From PNKC01 sp039917655 (lineage in GTDB: Bacteria > Chloroflexota > Dehalococcoidia > Tepidiformales > Tepidiformaceae), in assembly GCA_039917655.1 (NCBI GenBank), contig JBDSJC010000241.1, forward strand, positions 1 to 6,885: DNA of 6,885 nt. Direction: 5' to 3'. How positions within the stretch are numbered: position 1 is the first letter of the stretch; each line of letters opens with the position of its first letter. Positions 4,301-6,885 of the stretch are shown piece by piece. The notes under the pieces were generated by a model, which ran no database searches, was not told the DNA's origin, and was given only the letters and a program-made list of their open reading frames with translations. Made by a program: the position numbers and the translations under genes.

Positions 4301-6885
4301 CGTACCGACGAGCGTCGTCCATGCGGGCGGCATCCTTACCGACCGGGAGCGTGCACAGCCGCGGTTGGCGGCACTCAGCCTCGCTCGGGAGCGCGCGTTT
4401 CTGAGCCTCATGTTCTTGCTGCGCTCCCTTGGCGCCGCGACCACGGGCGTGCCCATCAGGCTCATCGCGCTCACCAACAACGCGTGCCGGGTTGACCTCG
4501 ATAAGGAGGTCTACCCCGACGCCGCGATGGTAACCGGCCCCGTCAGGGTGGCCGGCCGTGAGTATCCTCAGCTGAGCTGCACGACGCTGGACATCAGCCT
4601 CGCGCCGACCCATCGGCGCCGCATTGCGCGAACGGCAGGTGCGGTCTCTGCAGAGGTCGCAGAGCAGGTCGTCGCCGAACTCGCCCTAGGTCGTGAGGAC
4701 CGCGTGGTCGCCCTGAGGGGTCAGCGGCGGTGGGTTCAGACCGTTCGAGAGTGCGCGATGAACACACTCGCCGGAGTGGACGGAGACGGCCCTCGCCCTG
4801 GCGGGTGCTACCTCATCACGGGAGGCTTCGGAGGGGTCGCGAGTGCGTTCGCGGATGACCTTGCACGGTTGGGTGCCCGGCTCGTTCTCGTGGGCCGCAC
4901 GCCGATCGACGCCAAAGCACAGAGGATCGCTGAACTGGAGGCGCTTGGCGCCGAGGTGCTCGCAATCAGCGCCGATGTCGCTGATCTCAAGTCCATGTCA
5001 GAAGCGCTCGCTCAGGCGAGATCGCGGTTCGGGCCGATCAACGGCGTCATTCATGCCGCTGGGACGCTGCAGGATGAACTGCTGGACATCAAGGACCGCG
5101 AGAGCGCGGAAGCCGTCATTCGTCCCAAGGTTGTGGGGGCGGTCGTCCTCGAACAGGTGCTGGACTTCGCATCCCTCGATTTCGCGGTCCTGTGTTCGTC
5201 AACCAGTGCGTTTCTGGGACCGGCGGGGCAGGCCGACTACGCAGCCGCAAACAGCTTCCTGGACGCGTTCGCGCAGCACCGCACGGCCGCCGGTGACAGG
5301 CGGACGGTATCCGTGAACTGGGGTATGTGGGACGGCATTGGTATGACGGCCGTGCCCTCTGCTGCGCCGGTCGGGACATCCATCACAATCCGCGAGACCG
5401 GCCACCCGCTTCTGGGCAGCGTAGTCCGCGAAACAGCAACGGAAACGTGGTTCGAATCACTCGTCTCCGCTTCCACTCACTGGGTGCTGGACGAGCACCG
5501 ACTGGCGGACGGCACAGCAGTAATGCCCGGCGCCGGCTACGTCGAAATGGTGAGGGCTGCCGCGCAGGAATTCTCGCCGGGACCGGTTGAGATCCGCAAC
5601 CTCGAGTTTCACCGCCCGCTCATTGCCAACGAAGCGCAGAAGCTGCAAGTCCGCGCAATCCGCAGTCCGGACCGCGTGGTCATCAGCATCTGTAGCGGCC
5701 CAGTTGGAACCGCTGATAGCCAGCTGATCGAGCGGGCGACCGCCACGGTAGTCCGCTGCGCTGACGCGCTCCCCGAACTGCCTGTGTGCGCCTGCCGATC
5801 CGCGGACGGGGACACGATACTCCCCGACCAACCGCGTCGAGCGATCGACCAACACGGACACCTGCGATTCGGGCCTCGCTGGCACAACGTCGTATCCAAC
5901 AATGTGATCGGTGGCGAAGTCATCGCACACGTCTCGCTCGCCGAGGAGTTCCGCCAGGAGCTCGAACTTTTCGAACTTCATCCGGCGATGATCGACATGG
6001 CAACTGGCCTGGGACTTCCACTGGTGCCGGGCTACAGCAGCTCGAACGACCTCTACATCCCGTTGGCCTATGGACGGATTCGAGCGCACGCGCCGCTCCC
6101 CGCGACCTTCGTTAGTCGCGTCCGCCTCGCGTCATGCCAGGACGTTCACGATACGGTGTCGTTCAACGTGGACCTCACCAGCGAAGTTGGCGACCCGCTG
6201 GTGTCGATCGAAGACCTGGTGCTGCGCCGGGTGCAGGACCCGGCTTCGATCAGCGAGCCGGCGAACCGGACTGTTGGCTCCCGCGGCTCTGAACGCGCTC
6301 CCAGCAGGCTGATGGTCCTCGGACGCGCACACGGAATCTCATCGGCCGATGGCTGGCAGGCGCTGCACTCAGCCCTCTCGCTCTCCTCGGTTCCCCAGAT
6401 CGTCATCACCCCGGTCCCGCTCAGGACGCTCGATGAGGCTTGCGCGCGGGATGCGGCTAGCGCTTCCCCCACAACGGCCGTCTCACGGCCGCAAGCGATG
6501 ACTGGCTTCGAGCCGCCGCGGGATGCCCTTGAAAGGGAGCTGGCCGGGTGGTGGTCCGAACTGCTCGGCATTCGAGACATCGGGGTAAACGACGACTTCT
6601 TCGAGCTCGGCGGGCATTCGCTCATTGCCCTCAGGCTGTTCGCGAAGATTAAGCACGCTCACAAGGTCGACCTCGGCCTCGCCACGCTCTTCTCCGCTCC
6701 GACCATCGGCAGCATCGCCGAGATACTTCGGGGTGAGCGTGTTGGCGACTACTCCGCTCCCCAGGAGGGCGACCCGGCGCGGGGGCCGTGGCCGTGCCTG
6801 GTCCCGATCAAGACCTCAGGCTCGCTCCCTCCGCTATTTTGTGTGCACGGGGCGAAGGGCAACGTGTTGAATTTCCGGGAGCTGG
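1317..6885 (+). CDS. Type I modular polyketide synthase KS-AT-KR-DH-ACP-TE, 3' end cut by window edge
   Basis: Multidomain cytosolic enzyme performing one polyketide extension cycle: decarboxylative condensation, beta-keto reduction, dehydration, then probable thioesterase release. One frame is open from 1317 to the right edge (1856 complete codons). The start is the ATG at 1317: an in-frame TAG lies at 1308-1310 and the KS strand IAIVGMAGRFPG follows after only ten residues. Ribosome binding is weak (GGAG at 1299-1302, 14 nt away; GAGAAG at 1310-1315, almost touching). Domains by residue: KS 9-433, AT 531-825, post-AT linker LPTYPFERERHW 871-882, KR 898-1345, DH 1360-1645, linker 1646-1731, ACP 1732-1806, TE from 1826. 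KR before DH is not the canonical order. No methyltransferase or enoylreductase is present, and the eight residues before the KS leave no room for an N-terminal coiled-coil docking domain. It could be a standalone or iterative synthase, or the last subunit of a larger (possibly NRPS hybrid) line. Product unknown. Confidence 0.96.
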   Translation, partial: MPGTDNSNDIAIVGMAGRFPGARSVGDLWELVRSGGTALQVRTADEAVAAGVPAYLARDPQHVNLGTALEDVEAFDASFFDIGPRDAAIMDPQHRHFLECSWEALEDAGHVPEKFDGAIGVYAGCGMNSYLLNNLLTNPDLVQSLGMFLLRHTSNDKDFLSTGVSYRLNLKGPSVNVQTACSTSLVAIHLASQALLNGECDMALAGGATIEAPQGRGYLYREGEILSPDGLCRAFDAQSKGTVLTSGAGVVVLRRLADAVADGDHIHAVIKASAINNDGAGKIGYLAPSVDGHAAVVSEALALAGVSPDSIQYVEAHGTGTAIGDPIEVAALTAAFRESTQRTGFARLGSIKPTIGHLDTAAGVASVIKTATALSEAVLPPMTSFTGPNPLIGIGATPFALSGLAEHWPRGLEPRRAGVSSLGVGGTNAHVIMEEAPPFQGGGDEWSGSQLIVLSAKSAAALDRASVRLAGFLTAHPDSSLADVAHTLQNGRAEFAHRRAVSARTTGEAAALLGGLDARRVATAKTPSTIPSVVFMFPGGGAQYPNMGSELYDQEPVYRDCIEECLAALDAELSQAVRSVMFPPVECEGPATARMALPSLQLPAIFMTEMALARLWMSWGVNPDAMTGHSLGEYAAACLAGVMSLPDALSIVSLRGQIMERSADAGMLSVALSEADLLACMPVSLSLAAVNAPELCVVSGSATAIDEFEAELTTREIPTRRIKISGAIHCSLLDPFLAEFNSRVSSVQLSAPTIPYISNVTGTWVRSEDACDPAYWVRHLRHTVRFADGLAELLGEPNRLLIEVGPGGTLTALARQQRPGPAASVSSLPHPQDNVSASEHMLLSLGRAWTAGLAVNWDLLQPKGQRRRVSLPTYPFERERHWIEPGAGALAAPEAAVATRPFSEWFSTPEWILSPLRSAPPEVAAGERALVLTDEAGTALPIVAALKKRGFSVVTATLGGPEAPFLKLNPHEYRLNPGSRQDYEQLLEQLTADGLVPTSVVHAGGILTDRERAQPRLAALSLARERAFLSLMFLLRSLGAATTGVPIRLIALTNNACRVDLDKEVYPDAAMVTGPVRVAGREYPQLSCTTLDISLAPTHRRRIARTAGAVSAEVAEQVVAELALGREDRVVALRGQRRWVQTVRECAMNTLAGVDGDGPRPGGCYLITGGFGGVASAFADDLARLGARLVLVGRTPIDAKAQRIAELEALGAEVLAISADVADLKSMSEALAQARSRFGPINGVIHAAGTLQDELLDIKDRESAEAVIRPKVVGAVVLEQVLDFASLDFAVLCSSTSAFLGPAGQADYAAANSFLDAFAQHRTAAGDRRTVSVNWGMWDGIGMTAVPSAAPVGTSITIRETGHPLLGSVVRETATETWFESLVSASTHWVLDEHRLADGTAVMPGAGYVEMVRAAAQEFSPGPVEIRNLEFHRPLIANEAQKLQVRAIRSPDRVVISICSGPVGTADSQLIERATATVVRCADALPELPVCACRSADGDTILPDQPRRAIDQHGHLRFGPRWHNVVSNNVIGGEVIAHVSLAEEFRQELELFELHPAMIDMATGLGLPLVPGYSSSNDLYIPLAYGRIRAHAPLPATFVSRVRLASCQDVHDTVSFNVDLTSEVGDPLVSIEDLVLRRVQDPASISEPANRTVGSRGSERAPSRLMVLGRAHGISSADGWQALHSALSLSSVPQIVITPVPLRTLDEACARDAASASPTTAVSRPQAMTGFEPPRDALERELAGWWSELLGIRDIGVNDDFFELGGHSLIALRLFAKIKHAHKVDLGLATLFSAPTIGSIAEILRGERVGDYSAPQEGDPARGPWPCLVPIKTSGSLPPLFCVHGAKGNVLNFREL
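1341..2615 (+). other. PKS domain: ketosynthase (KS)
   Basis: Residues 9-433 of the PKS. It catalyses decarboxylative Claisen condensation. The triad is complete: Cys181 in QTACSTS, His317 in VEAHGTGT and His357 in PTIGHLDTAAG, with the usual spacing (136 and 40 residues). Cys181 rules out a decarboxylating KSQ loading domain. The phrases NDKDFLSTGVSYRLNL, INNDGAGKIGYLAPSVDG and GVGGTNAHVIMEE (to residue 433) match the PpsE-like/hybrid PKS clade as I remember it. Odd points: KPTIGH at 352-357, where nearly all KS have K-[S/T]-N-[I/L]-GH, and GTVLTSGAGVVVL, where the first glycine of the usual G-x-G-x-G loop is Thr. Confidence 0.95.
2907..3791 (+). other. PKS domain: acyltransferase (AT)
   Basis: Residues 531-825. 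It loads an extender unit from CoA onto the ACP. Catalytic Ser630 lies in GHSLGEY and His729 in GAIHCSLLDPF, 99 residues later. The domain opens with MFPGGGAQYPNMG (Gly-Gly-Gly-Ala-Gln instead of the common GQGSQ; I recall this variant in the same clade) and closes with EVGPGGTLTALARQQ. Specificity is unclear: GHSL and RGQIME lean to malonyl-CoA, but GAIH replaces the diagnostic HAFH (malonyl) or YASH (methylmalonyl). Confidence 0.93.
4008..5351 (+). other. PKS domain: ketoreductase (KR), structural plus catalytic subdomains, predicted B-type
   Basis: Residues 898-1345. It reduces the beta-keto group with NADPH. The first half (about 898-1150) is the non-catalytic structural subdomain, recognised by YRLNPGSRQDYEQLL, REYPQLSCTTLDI and VALRGQRRWVQ. 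The catalytic half starts at YLITGGFGGVA (TGG at 1168-1170) and ends in SVNWGMW. Lys1271, Ser1295, Tyr1308 and Asn1312 (CSS...DYAAAN) form a full catalytic set. The LxD signature L1251-Q-D1253 and absence of the A-type Trp (AFLG at 1298-1301) predict a B-type KR, giving a D-configured 3-hydroxyl, the usual substrate for trans dehydration. Ala1175 replaces the last glycine of TGGxGxxG. Confidence 0.92.
5394..6251 (+). other. PKS domain: dehydratase (DH), double hotdog, placed after the KR
   Basis: Residues 1360-1645. It removes water from the 3-hydroxyacyl-ACP to give an alpha,beta-unsaturated chain. It begins with GHPLLGSVV (His1363). Catalytic His1394 lies in LDEHRLADGTAVMPG and Asp1560 in LHPAMIDMATG, 166 residues apart as in active DHs. 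GHLRFGPRW matches the conserved [Y/F]GPxF element, and IPLAYGRIR is the usual late motif. The first motif is H-x4-G-x4-P (Gly1399, Pro1404), one residue longer than the textbook H-x3-G-x4-P, and the residue four after the Asp is Gly rather than Gln/His. No enoylreductase follows, so the double bond should remain. Confidence 0.9.
6510..6734 (+). other. PKS domain: acyl carrier protein (ACP)
   Basis: Residues 1732-1806. It carries the chain on a phosphopantetheine arm attached to Ser1768 in FFELGGHSLIALRLF. The helix-1 region (LERELAGWWSELLGI), the VNDDFFELGGHS loop and the closing FSAPTIGSIAEIL are all present. The GGHSL core is closer to NRPS-type peptidyl carriers than to the GxDSL of many actinobacterial ACPs; this form is common in hybrid PKS/NRPS clades. 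Confidence 0.94.
6792..6885 (+). other. PKS domain: thioesterase (TE), N-terminal fragment only
   Basis: Residues 1826-1856 at the window edge. CLVPIKTSGSLPPLFCVHGAKGN is the opening strand and oxyanion loop (HG at 1844-1845) of an alpha/beta-hydrolase thioesterase of the type fused to the last module of PKS and NRPS lines. The nucleophile GxSxG and the His would lie outside the window, so activity and mode of release (hydrolysis or cyclisation) cannot be judged. Lys1847 sits where glycine is common in relatives. Confidence 0.8.

Noticed and set aside
3963..4740. Region between AT and the NADPH motif considered as a degenerate DH or a methyltransferase
   Set aside because: There is no HxxxGxxxxP and no SAM-binding glycine motif. 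The YRLNPGSRQDYEQLL, REYPQLSC and ALRGQRRWVQ phrases fit the KR structural subdomain.
5352..6509. Enoylreductase domain between KR and ACP
   Set aside because: The space is filled by the DH and a linker; no second NADPH-binding glycine motif is present.

Overview
The window holds two divergently transcribed genes, both cut by its edges. The sequence is GC-rich (about 60-65% by eye), with dense coding and little intergenic space. That fits a high-GC secondary-metabolite producer, but nothing here fixes the phylum. From memory, the ketosynthase and ketoreductase wording resembles the cis-acyltransferase PKS clade of myxobacteria, cyanobacteria, planctomycetes and other gliding or soil bacteria (often auto-named 'PpsE-like') more than classical Streptomyces macrolide modules.

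Left part (1-1041, minus strand): a GT4-type glycosyltransferase. It begins at a GTG with a good Shine-Dalgarno and runs off the left edge after 347 codons, probably with only a short C-terminal piece missing. Middle (1042-1316): a 275-bp divergent intergenic region without a credible gene. It carries five TCAAC direct repeats (one pair exactly 11 bp apart) and a GC-rich 6-bp hairpin just upstream of the PKS.

Right part (1317-6885, plus strand): one uninterrupted reading frame of 1856 codons, open at the right edge. It is a single-module type I polyketide synthase with the order KS-AT-KR-DH-ACP-TE (TE truncated). The catalytic residues of KS, AT, KR, DH and ACP can all be located. The unusual point is that the dehydratase follows the ketoreductase, whereas canonical modules run AT-DH-KR-ACP. 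Several normally invariant positions are also changed: the KS K-[S/T]-N-I-G-H motif, the AT GQGSQ and HAFH motifs, the last glycine of the KR TGGxGxxG, and the DH HxxxGxxxxP spacing.

Working model (inference): the PKS makes or finishes an alpha,beta-unsaturated acyl chain (beta-keto reduction by a B-type KR, then dehydration, with no enoylreductase), and the fused thioesterase releases it. The divergent glycosyltransferase may decorate the product. The intergenic repeats could be a shared operator for both transcripts.
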